From assembly GCF_905404315.1 (NCBI RefSeq), contig NC_066265.1, positions 11,703,501-11,767,500 of the forward strand: a stretch of 64,000 nucleotides of DNA, given 5' to 3'. The translations under genes were made by a program, and so were the position numbers. The stretch's first letter is position 1, and every line of letters begins with the position of its first letter. Of this stretch, positions 50,515 to 60,592 are shown piece after piece. This DNA is from Leptidea sinapis. Taxonomy: Eukaryota > Arthropoda > Insecta > Lepidoptera > Pieridae. The notes beneath the pieces were generated by a model. It had not been told where the DNA came from. It saw only the letters and a list, made by a program, of their open reading frames with translations, and made no database searches.

Positions 50515-50748
50515 TAAATTTATTAGGCTTGCATTTTAATTATATTTTAATAGTAGTGTTAAGTATTTCAAAAACTATTATTTTAATATTATATAGCGAA
50601 TGTAGTATTCTGCAATTTGTAATACATAAAAAATATAAATTAGATTTAAGTATAGAATTGTAAATTTAAAATACTCGTATGCACACTCTCGGAGATCCGT
50701 ATGAATAAATAAATATCGTACATATCTTAGATCATTAATGCATCCAGA
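50515..50748. other. AT-rich, nothing recognised
   Basis: No features seen. Confidence 0.3.
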
Positions 50749-50749
50749 T

Positions 50750-50905
50750 TCTAGATAAACTGTGACAGCTGTGATAACGTCGAAAAAATTTAGGTTTACT
50801 GTTAACCTCTATTTTAAGCAATGCACGCACACTAACACAAAGTTACATACAAATCGCGATTCTAAGACGTAGCTTGACAGGGACATTCTAAGGCTATAAG
50901 GCTCT
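50750..50905 (-). mobile_element. T-MITE, copy 6, partial
   Basis: ATTCTAGATAAACTGTGACA, GCTGTGATAACGTCGAAAAA, ACTGTTAACCTCTATTTTAA and AAATCGCGATTCTAAGACGT. The far end is lost. Confidence 0.7.
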
Positions 50906-50909
50906 AACT

Positions 50910-51495
50910 AGACATCTAAATTATCTAAGGCACATATCATACATCAAATTAACAACTTGTCAAAAAAAGATTATTGCCACCGGCAACCGGTTGAGGAAAA
51001 TATAAAGGAACATCATGAAAACGATTTGTTCATGATAAAATCGGTATTTAATTCAATATTTCAGGACAGACGATTTCTTCCATCCATTTCAAACAAAACA
51101 AAACATTACAAGAACACATCATTTATTAACATCTTTCCGAGCAGATATAAATGACTTAACAGAATTTACAGACACGTGGAAGTGAATAAAATGGAATCTG
51201 ATGTAACAATAATTATTCGGCGAAATTATCCTTGTTGCTGGAAGCTTGAAAGATTAGAAAAATCTTTAAAGCAGTCTTCCTTAAGATCCATCCATTCTTA
51301 CTTATGTACATTAATACTTATTTTGAAGTGATAACTTCTTATGGGAGTATAAACCGCTTCGTAACGTAACGCGTTACGGCGCCATTGTGTTTGGCTTCTC
51401 TTTCTCTCACGCATACTGTAGCGGTAGGCAGGCTTCTCCTCTCTCACTCTAACCAATTGTTACTTTAATAGTATTAAATAATGATACTAATAATG
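50910..51495. other. AT-rich, nothing recognised
   Basis: The 65-codon frame at 50957-51154 has no domain. A CpG-containing patch at 51355-51400 (GTAACGTAACGCGTTACGGC) includes a perfect palindrome GTAACGCGTTAC. Confidence 0.3.
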
Positions 51496-51498
51496 TAA

Positions 51499-51790
51499 CT
51501 AGCTGACCCAGCAAACGTTGTATTGCCGATATTAAAAATCGCGATAAAAAAGTAACTGTTGATCGTAGATGGGTGAAAATTGAATGTATTTTTTAATGCT
51601 GACTCATAATCAAAGAAATTAAAAAAACATGTCAAAAAAATAAAATATTGTGGACCACTGGGATGAAAAATAGATGTTGTCCGATTCTCAGACCTACCCA
51701 AAATGCAAATGCACTCAAAATTTCATGAGAATCGGTCAAGCCGTTTCGGAGGAGTTCAATGATAAAAGATTTTATTAATAAATAACCATT
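51499..51790 (-). mobile_element. Helitron, type 5, with 3' terminus
   Basis: A|CTAGCTGACCCAGCAAACG TTGTATTGCCGATAT at the left (3' end of the element), GTTGTCCGATTCTCAGACCT and GTCAAGCCGTTTCGGAGGAG to the right. The 5' TC end is degraded in TTTTATTAATAAATAACC. Confidence 0.75.
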
Positions 51791-51910
51791 CCTTACATTA
51801 TCATTTTAATATATACATAAAATTTGAGTAATTACCTAAGCTTTTCTTAAGTAAAACAAATTCAAAATTAAAAAGATATTGATATATTCAACTTAGATTA
51901 GTTTAAGTTA

Positions 51911-52222
51911 TTTTTTTATGAAAATACGGGACGAGACGAGCAGGACATTCAGCTGATGGTAATTGATACGCCCTGCCCATTACAATGCACTGCCGCTCAG
52001 GATTCTTGAAAAGCGCAAAAATTCTGAGCGGCACTACAATTGCGCTCGTCACCTTGAGACATAAGATGTTACGTCTCATTTGCCCAGTAATTTCACTAGC
52101 TACGGCGCCCTACAGACCGAAACACGGTAAAATTTACGCATTGCTGCTTCACGGCAGAAATAGGCGCCGTTGTGGTACCCATAATCTAGCCGGCATCCGG
52201 TGCAAAGGAGCCTCCCACTGGT
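51911..52222 (-). mobile_element. S300 SINE-like element, well-kept copy
   Basis: T-run 51911-51917, ATGAAAATACGGGACGAGAC, CAGCTGATGGTAATTGATAC, TGCGCTCGTCACCTTGAGAC, GCCCAGTAATTTCACTAGCT, GTACCCATAATCTAGCCGGC and AGCCTCCCACTGGTATA. About 310 bp. The 41-bp minisatellite at 37.7 kb corresponds to a segment near 52081-52120 of this copy. Confidence 0.9.
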
Positions 52223-52224
52223 AT

Positions 52225-52718
52225 ATATAGTTATCACTTCTGTCGGTCGTCAATTTCAAATTCAAATTACAAGACTCTGTTGGGACTAATAATGAAATGT
52301 TTACCACGACTTGAGGATATTTTTGTAGTAAGAATTATAATTCTATGGTTTCTATGATCTTTCGCCATGGCGGAGAGTCATAGATCATTAATAACACAGA
52401 CCAAAGGTGCAATAACTGTTAAATTTTCATACTTTCCAGTTACATTATCTCTAGACCTAACTTCGATGAAGTCACATCGCCGCTTGGTACGGTGTGCAAA
52501 ACAAGCATCGATATGATATTATTATTACTAAATAAACATTTTTTTTTCTGTATTATTGATTGATGTTAAGGTGTTCTGATGGTGATCATTAGTATGACGA
52601 TGAAACATCAATGAAATAATCTGGGTTAGATGAAAAAATACTTATTTTTACAACAATACTAATATAGGACAGAACAATTAATAAATAAATTTAAAACGTA
52701 ACAGAAAAAACTTCAAAC
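52225..52718. other. AT-rich, nothing recognised
   Basis: No features seen. Confidence 0.3.
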
Positions 52719-52719
52719 A

Positions 52720-52795
52720 CAAAGCATAGAATAGCATGAAAATATCACGACATGTGCCTAACGGCAATGAAACTTCTAACCGTACTAACGCAACA
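52720..52795 (-). repeat. Repeat W, half 2 (split by LINE J)
   Basis: ATATCACGACATGTGCCTAA and CGGCAATGAAACTTCTAACC, GTACTAACGCAACAGG are the reverse of 33450-33530. The other half lies beyond LINE J at 53254. Confidence 0.6.
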
Positions 52796-53254
52796 GGATT
52801 TTTTGAAAGATAAACGAGCGTACGTGTCAGCTGGTGTTAAGTGATCACCGCTACCCATATTCTCTTACTTTACCAGAGGAATCACAGGAGCATTGCCGGC
52901 CCTTAAATATATTTTTAAGGACGCGCTATTTTTTGAAGGTACCCATGTCGTATCGTCCCGGAGACACCGCACAAGGAACCTCATTCCACAGCTTTGTAAT
53001 ACGTGGAAGAAAGTTCCTTGAAAACAGCACTGTGGAGGATCGCCACATATCACAGATGGTGGGATGATATCCTATTTTGTGGTGTGTCGTGCGAAGGTGG
53101 AATTCAGCGATATAAATCAGCTGAGACAGCTCTTCGGAATACTTCCGTGATAAATGCGATAGAAGACACACAATGAAGCGACGTCTCTACGCAACGCCAT
53201 GTGATCCAGCAGTTCACAGAGCACTAGGTCCCCGACAATTCGAACATAATACGG
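52796..53254 (-). mobile_element. LINE J 3' end inserted in repeat W
   Basis: ATTTTTTGAAAGATAAACGA, CAGCTGGTGTTAAGTGATCA, GACACCGCACAAGGAACCTC, GAAGGTGGAATTCAGCGA, GCGACGTCTCTACGCAACGC and CAGAGCACTAGGTCCCCGAC. It extends farther 5' than most copies. The frames IYIAEFHLRTTHHKIGYHP and RIVGDLVLCELLDHMALRRD are readable on the minus strand. Confidence 0.88.
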
Positions 53255-53325
53255 ATGAGCGCGAAGGGGTGAAAAGGGATTGGAAGGGGGCTTCACGTTC
53301 CCGCGAGAATTACCAGAGATCACTT
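53255..53325 (-). repeat. Repeat W, half 1
   Basis: GCGCGAAGGGGTGAAAAGGG, ATTGGAAGGGGGCTTCACGT and TTCCCGCGAGAATTACC are the reverse of 33390-33445. Confidence 0.55.
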
Positions 53326-53464
53326 ACCACTTTGGCCATGTAGTACATATACTGAGAATAAACACCCATAATTTTTATCTTCTTAAAACGATGACTCATC
53401 CAAAAATGCACCAAACCTATTGATTTGACAATTTTAGAGCACGAGCATGGAATTAAATAATTTC

Positions 53465-53719
53465 ATTTATCTACACCCATGCCTTAAATCCTCTATTAAA
53501 AATACTAAAACAGTTAGCTTATTGCCAACATTAAAACACCCAATGTCCAACGAGTGTTGTAATGAAATTCAGTACAACATTACATCATCCGTTTTCATAA
53601 TAACACTCCTTTGAATGATATTATGGTAGTAATAATATGACTGTCTTTTTTAATGTTAGCAGTAAGCTAACTGTTTCATAATCTTTTATAGAGGATTCAT
53701 ATTATGGGTGTAGATAAAG
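53465..53719. mobile_element. Inverted-repeat MITE Q, ~70-bp arms
   Basis: The left arm reads TTTATCTACACCCATG, AATCCTCTATTAAAAAT, AAACAGTTAGCTTATTGCC and the right arm (53645-53719) is its reverse complement with changes (TTTATCTACACCCATAATAT). Centre non-coding. Other members of this family were not seen in the window. Confidence 0.75.
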
Positions 53720-53724
53720 TCTTG

Positions 53725-54145
53725 TATGCAACTGTTGATAATTAGGTAGAAAAACACTCATGTGATACTATTAATACACTCGGCTTCGCCTTGTTCCACC
53801 ACCTCCTTCTTCCTCCACACTCGTGTTTTAATACCTCTTACTACACAACAGTTGCATAAATAACTATTGTCTCTCCCTCAATTTAGGCTGCCATGTGGCT
53901 CCAGATCGAAACAGGAACACCAATTGGTAAGGGTAAGCCTGCCACGGGTTATTTAAGTTACTATTATGGAGATAGCATACAGCTGTTACAGAAACCGTAT
54001 TGTTCCTTGGAACTAAACATAATATTATGTTAATTCGCTTATGTTTTCCTTGATGAGGATTATCTTACCCTAGCTGAGCTTCTCAAAGGAACTCAAGGAA
54101 GGAAGGACTTTAAGTTGAAATAATAATTCTAGTATTCGGATTTTA
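53725..54145. other. Unassigned
   Basis: No family or frame recognised. A TTCGCCTTGTTCCACCACC patch at 53780-53800 is GC-richer. Confidence 0.3.
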
Positions 54146-54149
54146 TAGC

Positions 54150-54585
54150 TGATATCTACATGGTAAATAGTACAGGCCGTCAACATTACATAACAGTCTC
54201 GTTCCAGGATTTGGCGAGTCAACATCTCCTGAGGATGCCTTGTGTAGAGGCCAAACACGGGCCGAATTAATTAAAGGCGAATTTGCAGAATTTACACTCA
54301 AGAAGGCTCACAAAATGTGGATAATTATTCCGATTATTCCGATTAGCTAGTAGTGCAAAACTTTAGTGTGCCCCATATAGTACAGGCCATCAACATTAGA
54401 TAACAGTCTCATGCCACAATTTGGCGAGTCATCATCTCCTGAGGATGCCTCGTGTAGAGGCGAAAAACGGGTCGAACTAATTAAGGGCGAATCTTAGCAG
54501 AATTTACACTTAAGAAGGCTCACAAAATTTGGATCATTATGGATTTCCGCAAGATAAAGCCTTATCAATAAGTTTTCTTAAATAT
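54150..54585 (+). repeat. Core repeat, tandem duplication (two copies 213 bp apart)
   Basis: Copy a (about 54165-54340) has GTACAGGCCGTCAACATTAC, GGCGAGTCAACATCTCCTGA, GGATGCCTTGTGTAGAGGCC and CTCAAGAAGGCTCACAAAAT. Copy b (about 54378-54555) has GTACAGGCCATCAACATTAG, GGCGAGTCATCATCTCCTGA, GGATGCCTCGTGTAGAGGCG and CTTAAGAAGGCTCACAAAAT. Words occur in the same order at 213-bp spacing. Confidence 0.8.
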
Positions 54586-54589
54586 TAAT

Positions 54590-55170
54590 TTTGAGAAGTC
54601 GAAAGAAAAAATGCTCGCAAACCGCTTTATTCTCATCATTGCCCGTGTGTCGTAATGTTTAGTGATAGGTACATATTATAATGTTCTACAAATATATTAA
54701 GGTACGCTTAAAAAATCTACGATACCTTTTAGCTAAATGGATAGAATTCAAGCCTAAATTGTATATTCTGATATACTGGCTTAAAACAAAATACGGCATT
54801 CAAATTACAAATAATCTTCAATTCGAATTTTCGAGAACTCTTTGCGATACATAAACAATTCGGTATACATAGAATTTGGAGTAAAACCATTATATAATTT
54901 AACAAATGCTTTTAGTAATACTAGTAGTCATTTTCATGTGTTTATTCCCAGTAACCAATAAATATTATCTACTGTTATATAAAACTGTTTATTTTATGAG
55001 TATGTAGCTAAGTTTGATCACCGCGAATAGTAAAGTGCGTGAATTTTACGAGCACATCGAAAATGCCAATTTTGTTGGTGGCTCGTAAAATGTAGTATCG
55101 ATTCTTAAGATGCTTTAAGATATTTTCAGTACACTGTTCCTGTTAGCAAATCAATAAGCATTATAAAGGT
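54590..55170. other. AT-rich, nothing recognised
   Basis: No features seen. Confidence 0.3.
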
Positions 55171-55172
55171 TC

Positions 55173-55448
55173 TACCAGTGGGAGGCCCCTTTGCACAGGA
55201 TGCCGGCTGGATTATGAAACAGTAATGTGTAAGCATTATTGTGTTTTGGCCTGAAGGGCGCCGTAGCTAGTGAAATTACTGGGCAAGTGAGACTTAACAT
55301 CTTCTCAAGGTGACGAGTGCAATTGTAGTGCCGCTCGGAATTTTTGGGTTTTTCGAGAATCCTGAGTGGCACTGCGAATGGATAGGGCATATCAATTACC
55401 ATCAGCTGACCGTACTGCTCGTCTCGTCCCTTAATTTCATAAAAAAAA
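55173..55448 (+). mobile_element. S300 SINE-like element
   Basis: TACCAGTGGGAGGCCCCTTT at the left and CTGCTCGTCTCGTCCCTTAA, TTTCATAAAAAAAAGG at the right. The sequence between the GATTATG word and the CAGTAATG word is deleted by about 35 bp. Non-coding. Confidence 0.88.
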
Positions 55449-55555
55449 GGTTTTTACCCATTCTTTCATAGCATAATTTAATTTTACGGGAATACGTGTG
55501 TTTCAGCTTTTATGCAGCTGTTGTTTCTGAAGGATTAACTGATTTCATGATTTAG

Positions 55556-55692
55556 AGCCTATTCACACGAGGACCATTCGTGTTTTTGACGAATAATTTT
55601 TTTTCGATTCTTTTTGACGGTAGCAATGTTTTATAAATGCCCATGTTCACACGCTTCACGAATCCTAGAAAATGAGTGTGAATGCGCCCTTA
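55556..55692. mobile_element. Small MITE S
   Basis: AGAGCCTATTCACACGAGG at the left and, reversed, AAGGGCGCATTCACACTCA at the right, with TTCACACGCTTCACGAATC inside. About 137 bp. The ends match only about 12 of 17 positions. Confidence 0.45.
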
Positions 55693-55974
55693 GTTGAGCC
55701 AGGCTAATTCAGACATCTTTACAATATTCTTCGAGTATATTCAAAATTTTACTGTAACTTGTAAACAAACATCAACTCGCATCAAAGCGGAAGAAAGAGA
55801 TGGACAAAGACAGATAAATAGAGAGATAGAAAAAGATAGATCATTTATAATAATAATAATGTGCATGCAAAAGATTAATATTAATAATATAAATTTATTA
55901 CTGTGACAAAAATTGTGTATATAGTTCTTGTTTGCATGGAGCCCTTTCAGATAAAAGACTCCCACAAAGTAAGC

Positions 55975-56048
55975 AAAGAATGTGGGCGGCGGTGATCACT
56001 TAACATAGGTGACACGTACACGAGTTTGTCCTCCTATTCCTTTAAAAG
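55975..56048 (+). mobile_element. LINE J tail fragment
   Basis: TGTGGGCGGCGGTGATCACT, TAACATAGGTGACACGTACA and GTTTGTCCTCCTATTCC. Only the last ~75 bp of LINE J. Confidence 0.75.
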
Positions 56049-56049
56049 C

Positions 56050-56198
56050 TTCCATAATCCGCTGAATCATTATATATTTTATTTCATTTATCGTGCTGCC
56101 GATATTAATGACACATCTTTGTGCTGCAGAAGAAGCCTATTCATGCTATTAATTACCTACGTTCTAGATAATCATAAGAGCAAAAATTAAAGAAAAAA
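56050..56198. other. AT-rich spacer
   Basis: No features seen. Confidence 0.3.
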
Positions 56199-56200
56199 AC

Positions 56201-56985
56201 ATCTTGACTGTTGCCTCTCAATATAATCTTGATAATGTTATGGTACGTTCATATGTACATAAGTGAGTGAAGTGAGTTACCAGTGGGAGGCTCCATTGCA
56301 CAGGAAGCCGGCTAGATTATGGGTACCACAACGGCGCCTATTTCTGCCGTGAAGCAGTAATGTGTAAGCATTACTGTGTTTCGGTCTGAAGGGCACCGTA
56401 GCTAGTGAAATTACTGGGCAAATGTGGCTTAACATCTTATGTCTCAAGGTGACGAGCGCAATTGTAGTGCCGCTAAGAATTTTTAGGTTTTTGAGAATCC
56501 TGAGCGGCACTGCATTGTAATGGGCATGGCGTATCAATTGCTCGTCTCGTCAAAAAAAAAAGTGAATTTGCTAGAAACTGTCATCACAATGATGTTATAA
56601 AACGTATAATGCCTACTACTCGGCTAAGTCGAGTTGGTAAGTCTTTTGTGGGACGATGTATATACTTTTACAACAAAATCCCAGAAAATGTTCATAACAA
56701 TTGTATTAAAAAATTCAAAAGAATTATTAAAAGACGTTTGTGTTGTAAAGGTTACTATGACATGACTTTCTTATTGATACCATAGATTGGGAATGGAGCA
56801 ACCACCCTTAGGCTATTTAATAATAAATTTTATTGTACGAATTTACATTGCAACCATACTTTTAATAAAAAAAAAACCTGCTCACTGAGTTTCTTGTGCC
56901 CGTCCTTCTTAGATCTTTTCGAATGGATGGTATATTTTGATTTTCAATAAGTGATATTATACCCTTTTTTGAATTTGAATATAAT
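56201..56985 (+). pseudogene. LINE B 3' piece split by an S300 SINE
   Basis: ATCTTGACTGTTGCCTCTCA and TAATCTTGATAATGTTATGG before the SINE continue as GAATTTGCTAGAAACTGTCA after it. Then come CTACTCGGCTAAGTCGAGTT, GGTAAGTCTTTTGTGGGACG, AGAATTATTAAAAGACGTTTG, GACTTTCTTATTGATACC and the 3' untranslated region, to TTTTTTGAATTTGAATA. The coding end reads TTRLSRVGKSFVGRCIYFYN and KIPENVHNNCIKKFKRIIKR, almost intact. Confidence 0.85.
56278..56561 (+). mobile_element. S300 SINE-like element inserted in LINE B
   Basis: CCAGTGGGAGGCTCCATTGC, GCCGGCTAGATTATGGGTAC, AGCTAGTGAAATTACTGGGC and GCTCGTCTCGTCAAAAAAAA. The last 25 bp before the tail are shortened (TCAGCTGAACGTCC missing). Flanks AGTGAGTT and AGTGAATT look like a target duplication. 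Confidence 0.88.
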
Positions 56986-56989
56986 TTTT

Positions 56990-57448
56990 TGATAACCTAC
57001 ATCGTTTACCACTATCTTCGGGAGTAGAATACCACATTTTTTTGATCTCTCGAACACGCAGGTCACACATTGGAGAAATAATGTTAAAATATATCGACAC
57101 GAGGTTAATAAATTTAATTCTCTGTAGTACTGTTACGTCCTTCTTAAGTTATATGATATGAATAAGTATGAAGGCCTGGTACATGTCATCAGGATGACAT
57201 GTGATTTCCGTTGCTGTCATCATATAAATTACTATCAATATTTATGTTCATCTGTTATATACCTGTACGGCGGCGGCCATGTTTATGACGTCATTTTATT
57301 AGGTAAGACACACGTCATTCAAACGAAACAGAAAAAATATTGTAAGTAGTAATGTCGTTTTACTAAGGGAACTCATGTCGCCACAGTCACACAAATGTCT
57401 CTTACATTACAGAGAGAAATTCACCAAGATAAGACATACTACACGACC
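56990..57448. other. Unassigned
   Basis: A TGACGTCA palindrome (57286-57293) lies in a GC-richer patch (TGTACGGCGGCGGCCATG). No exon was recognised. Confidence 0.3.
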
Positions 57449-57449
57449 A

Positions 57450-57486
57450 CGACCGGCTAGATGATGGGTACCAGAAATAGACGCCA
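57450..57486 (+). mobile_element. S300 SINE scrap
   Basis: GACCGGCTAGATGATGGGTA and CCAGAAATAGACGCC match the 5' part of S300. Confidence 0.5.
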
Positions 57487-57489
57487 AAA

Positions 57490-58200
57490 ACGCGCTAAGT
57501 ACACTACCTCATAGCTGGCGTGGAAACGTGTGCATATTATGACGATAACAACTTTTATAACTTTTTGAATCGTTATATCTCAGAAACGGTGGCTCGTAAG
57601 AAAAAAAGTATCAACACATTTTTTATAGATAATTTTATGATCTACAATTTTTCTCCTAAGTACTTTTATGATAAAACTTACCGTTTTGCTGAAAATCGCA
57701 AAAAACTCATTTTTTTTACCTTTGACCTTGAATAAAAAAAAATCCACACACGGGAATGATGGGGAACTTTAAAATATTGTTTATAATTATGTTTTGAACA
57801 ATTTCACTGATTTTCAGCTTGTTGGGACTTTATGTAACTTCGAATGTCTAAATTGACCGGGCTATTACTAACTTTATGGTGTCGAAAAATGGTGACGCTG
57901 AGCGCGCGTATTTAAAAAAATGCTTCATATAACATGAAAGAGTGTTAAGTAGTTCTTTATATTTAATGATTTTTAGAATTATTTGAAGTTTTTATGCTGC
58001 GTAAGTAATTAACGTTGAGTTAAAATAAAAAATGAACCCTCTCTCACTTCGTTGTACCTCGGTCCGTTTATCAAGACCCTTTTTATCTGGAACGCTGTAT
58101 CAAGTTGAAATGATTATGTATGCCATCCCTTGAAGCTTTTAAATTAACCTCATCAAAAAATGCGGCTGTTGAACCCTAGTACTTTGACACTTTGAAGGCT
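57490..58200. other. AT-rich, nothing recognised with confidence
   Basis: The words ATATCTCAGAAACGGTGGCT and TTTGACCTTGAATAAAAAAA suggest an old transposon but I cannot name it. The 71-codon frame at 57520-57735 is rich in Phe, Tyr and Lys and is taken as chance. Confidence 0.3.
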
Positions 58201-58202
58201 AA

Positions 58203-58506
58203 CGGCCGTTCCCAATATACTATCTACAGATAGAGATAAATTACTACCTTCTCCTGTCAGTAATTAGCTGTCAATAATCTGAAGCTATCCCAATATACCC
58301 AATAAGTCATTCTTATCGCCTTATATTGGGACGCATGACTTACAATTTCCATACAAACTTCTATACGTCCTCCTATTGACACACAGCGTGTACGGATAAA
58401 GTGAGTCACCGTCGATAAGTTTATTGGGACAGAAAAGTCAATGATAGTTACGATTTTTATCTCAAGTAGGCCACAACCGGAGATAGACTGAATATTAGGA
58501 ACGGCC
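58203..58506 (+). mobile_element. P1 MITE, copy 3
   Basis: CGGCCGTTCCCAATATACTA at the left, GGCCGTTCCTAATATTCAGT (reversed) at the right, internal CTATCCCAATATACCCAATA and TATATTGGGACGCATGAC. The T-MITE copy 7 begins immediately after its right end. Confidence 0.88.
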
Positions 58507-58738
58507 TCATATAGTCTATACATCTTCATGGAGCCTCTTGCTGCTACAACCGATGAAAATAGGCCAGGATTATTACTTTAGTGTGCGTTACAAGCTTAGT
58601 CATACACTCGTGATTCGTATGTCACTTTGAGTTAGTGTGCGCGCATTGTTCAATATAGAGGTTAAATGTCAAACTCAATTGTTATAGACGTTTTCACAGC
58701 TGTCACAGTCTATCTAGTCGTATAAATAATTTAAGCGT
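58507..58738 (+). mobile_element. T-MITE, copy 7
   Basis: GAGCCTCTTGCTGCTACAAC, TAGTGTGCGTTACAAGCTTA, ATTCGTATGTCACTTTGAGT, ACGTTTTCACAGCTGTCACA and the inverted end GTCGTATAAATAATTTAAG. The left end is degraded next to the P1 MITE. Confidence 0.75.
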
Positions 58739-58844
58739 ATAACATATTTCCGGACCATCTTACATGAAGAATACTAATATATATAAATTCATAATGGAAA
58801 AAATGTAGTCAAGGTAGAACTGCAAATAGTCCTAAACTCATGGC

Positions 58845-59510
58845 TCGAAATTCCAGGCTCAGTTACGCTAGTGAACACTTGAATTGGTCTCTGGATGATT
58901 GGTCAGGAGTTATGTTCTCTTATAGGTTCTCTTCTTGCATACCTCACCCATAAATGGACGCAAGTGGTTGAGTTGAAGAGAGAGGCATTGGCAGTGAGTT
59001 TGGACATCGAAAGCCTTCGATCGGGTGTGGCATAAAACGCTGATAGCGACACTGCCATCCTATGGGCTTCCCGAGAGGTTGTGCAAATGGGTCACTAGCT
59101 TTTTGGCCGATCGAAGCATCAAGGTTGTTATCAAGAGTGTATGCTCCGACTTAAAACCTGTTTATAGGCTGGTGTCCTGCAAGTCTGCGTGCTGTCCCCT
59201 ACACTGTTAATATGTCCCGGGAAAGCGTCGACGAGAACCGAATCAAAATTGTGTCTGAAATCGAGACTATGCTTTGCAGTCACGGAATGGGGCCGATAAA
59301 ATTAAGTCTAATTCAATCCCAAGAAGACACAAGTTTGTGCGTTCACCACTAAAAAGTCTACTTTCGTCGTATCCCCTTGATTCTAGTACACTGCATTAAC
59401 TGCCACAGCCTGTATTGGCATACTTGGCGTCAATATATCGAGCAACGTTCAGTTCCGTGGCCACTTGGAAGAGAAGGCCAAACTGACCTCTAAAATCGGC
59501 CTATCTAAAT
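58845..59510 (+). pseudogene. LINE J ORF2 remnant: RT core to thumb
   Basis: Degraded EALAVSLDIEKAFDRV-like sequence at 58985-59025 is followed by WHKTLIATLPSYGLPERLCK, WVTSFLADRSIKVVIKSVCS and DLKPV. The catalytic block is missing by deletion at about 59165-59215. It resumes ENRIKIVSEIETMLCS, FNPKKTQVCAFTTKKSTF, GILGVNISSNVQFRGHLEE and KAKLTSKIGL. Several frameshifts. It covers the part of the protein between the two other large LINE J pieces, so the three together outline most of the ORF2 order. Confidence 0.85.
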
Positions 59511-59511
59511 C

Positions 59512-59652
59512 TAACTCCCGCCTTAAAGGACGGCAACGCATCTCTTGACACCTGATGTTGCGGGACGTCCATGGGCGGTTGCCTCACCTCTCCCCATCCC
59601 GTGAGCCTCTTGCCCGTTTGCCCCCGCTTATATAAATAAATAAAAAAGGTGG
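59512..59652 (+). mobile_element. LINE 3' end, family G, copy 2
   Basis: CCTTAAAGGACGGCAACGCA, GATGTTGCGGGACGTCCATG, GGCGGTTGCCTCACCTCTCC and TTGCCCGTTTGCCCCCGCTT, ending in TAAATAAATAAAAAAGG. It joins the LINE J remnant directly, giving a hybrid-looking 3' end. Confidence 0.75.
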
Positions 59653-59654
59653 CA

Positions 59655-60335
59655 GAGAGTCTAAAATAGACCAGGAGATCGTATCGCACTTTCTTTTCAA
59701 TCCAATCATGACTATTATAGATTAGTCATGTTTGCATTGAAGAGAAAGTGCCGTACGGAGGACGCACGTACACGGTTTGGAAGAAAGCCGCACCAAACTA
59801 ATGGTAATAGAAAATGATACTAAACTACAGAAAGATAGAAGATCAAAGTGAGATCTACAAGAAGAATGTGAGATCTTTTAACATTGAAACAAGGGCGAGA
59901 AGCCCCCCCACGCGTGGGATAGTGTTAAGACAACCTTGAAGAAGTCAATATCCCATTAAGCATGAGCTCCGAGGCGGAACCTCGAGCTCTGAGTCCAAGC
60001 TACTGAGTCTTCAGACTTAAAGGCTCGAGCCTTGAAGGCTCAAGAGTTTAGAATAAAAGATACGAGTCGAAGCCCGAGCTTTATTTATATACCTGATAAT
60101 ATTGAAATGAAATATTTTTATTTAATTGTGGTAAGAACCTATAAAATGAAATAAAGAGATAGAAAATAAGAAAACTTTATTATATTATGAATAATTATTC
60201 GATTTTCAAAACTGCACACTGATTTTGACACGAATGGCGTATACAATTATTACAATAATATTAATAGTGATGTAGGTAGTTCTAAATTCTAATAACTAGT
60301 GATAACACTGGATCGGCGCGATTAGTTTCCTATAT
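59655..60335. other. Unassigned
   Basis: Positions 59955-60065 have repeated CTCGAGC/GAGCTC words (GGAACCTCGAGCTCTGAG, AGGCTCGAGCCTTGAAGGCT) with local palindromes. A further CGCGACTCGAGCTCTG word is at 60479-60495. No gene recognised. Confidence 0.35.
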
Positions 60336-60339
60336 AGGA

Positions 60340-60472
60340 CGAGGTACCTCGTTTTCAGGGGGAATCAACAGGAAGACGAAGAAGGGGGTGCGATCTGGAA
60401 AGGTCTTGAAACGTCGGGTTAACTAAAATAAAAATGTCACATTTACGCAAAAATCTAATGTGTTTTACATAC
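60340..60472 (-). repeat. Foldback F1 fragment
   Basis: CCTCGTTTTCAGGGGG, GATCTGGAAAGGTCTTGAAA and TTACGCAAAAATCTAATGTG are words of the F1 centre and arm. It is an extra piece 120 bp before the split F1 copy. Confidence 0.55.
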
Positions 60473-60592
60473 AAAACTCGCGACTCGAGCTCTGTTTTAA
60501 AGGCTCGCTTCACTACATTGTCACCAAAATAAAGCTAATAAATATGTTATTAAAATAATGTATTTTTATTAACTTCACTGCTTAGTTTTTTC

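Noticed and set aside
55694..55906. 70-codon frame ending in Asn/Ile/Leu run
   Set aside because: Contains a run of simple sequence (ATAATAATAAT) and begins at the edge of a MITE.
57286..57293. TGACGTCA palindrome as a CRE regulatory site
   Set aside because: An isolated 8-bp match is expected by chance at this scale and no promoter is nearby.
57520..57735. 71-codon frame rich in Phe, Tyr, Lys and Asn
   Set aside because: Typical translation of AT-rich DNA, with no similarity and no context.
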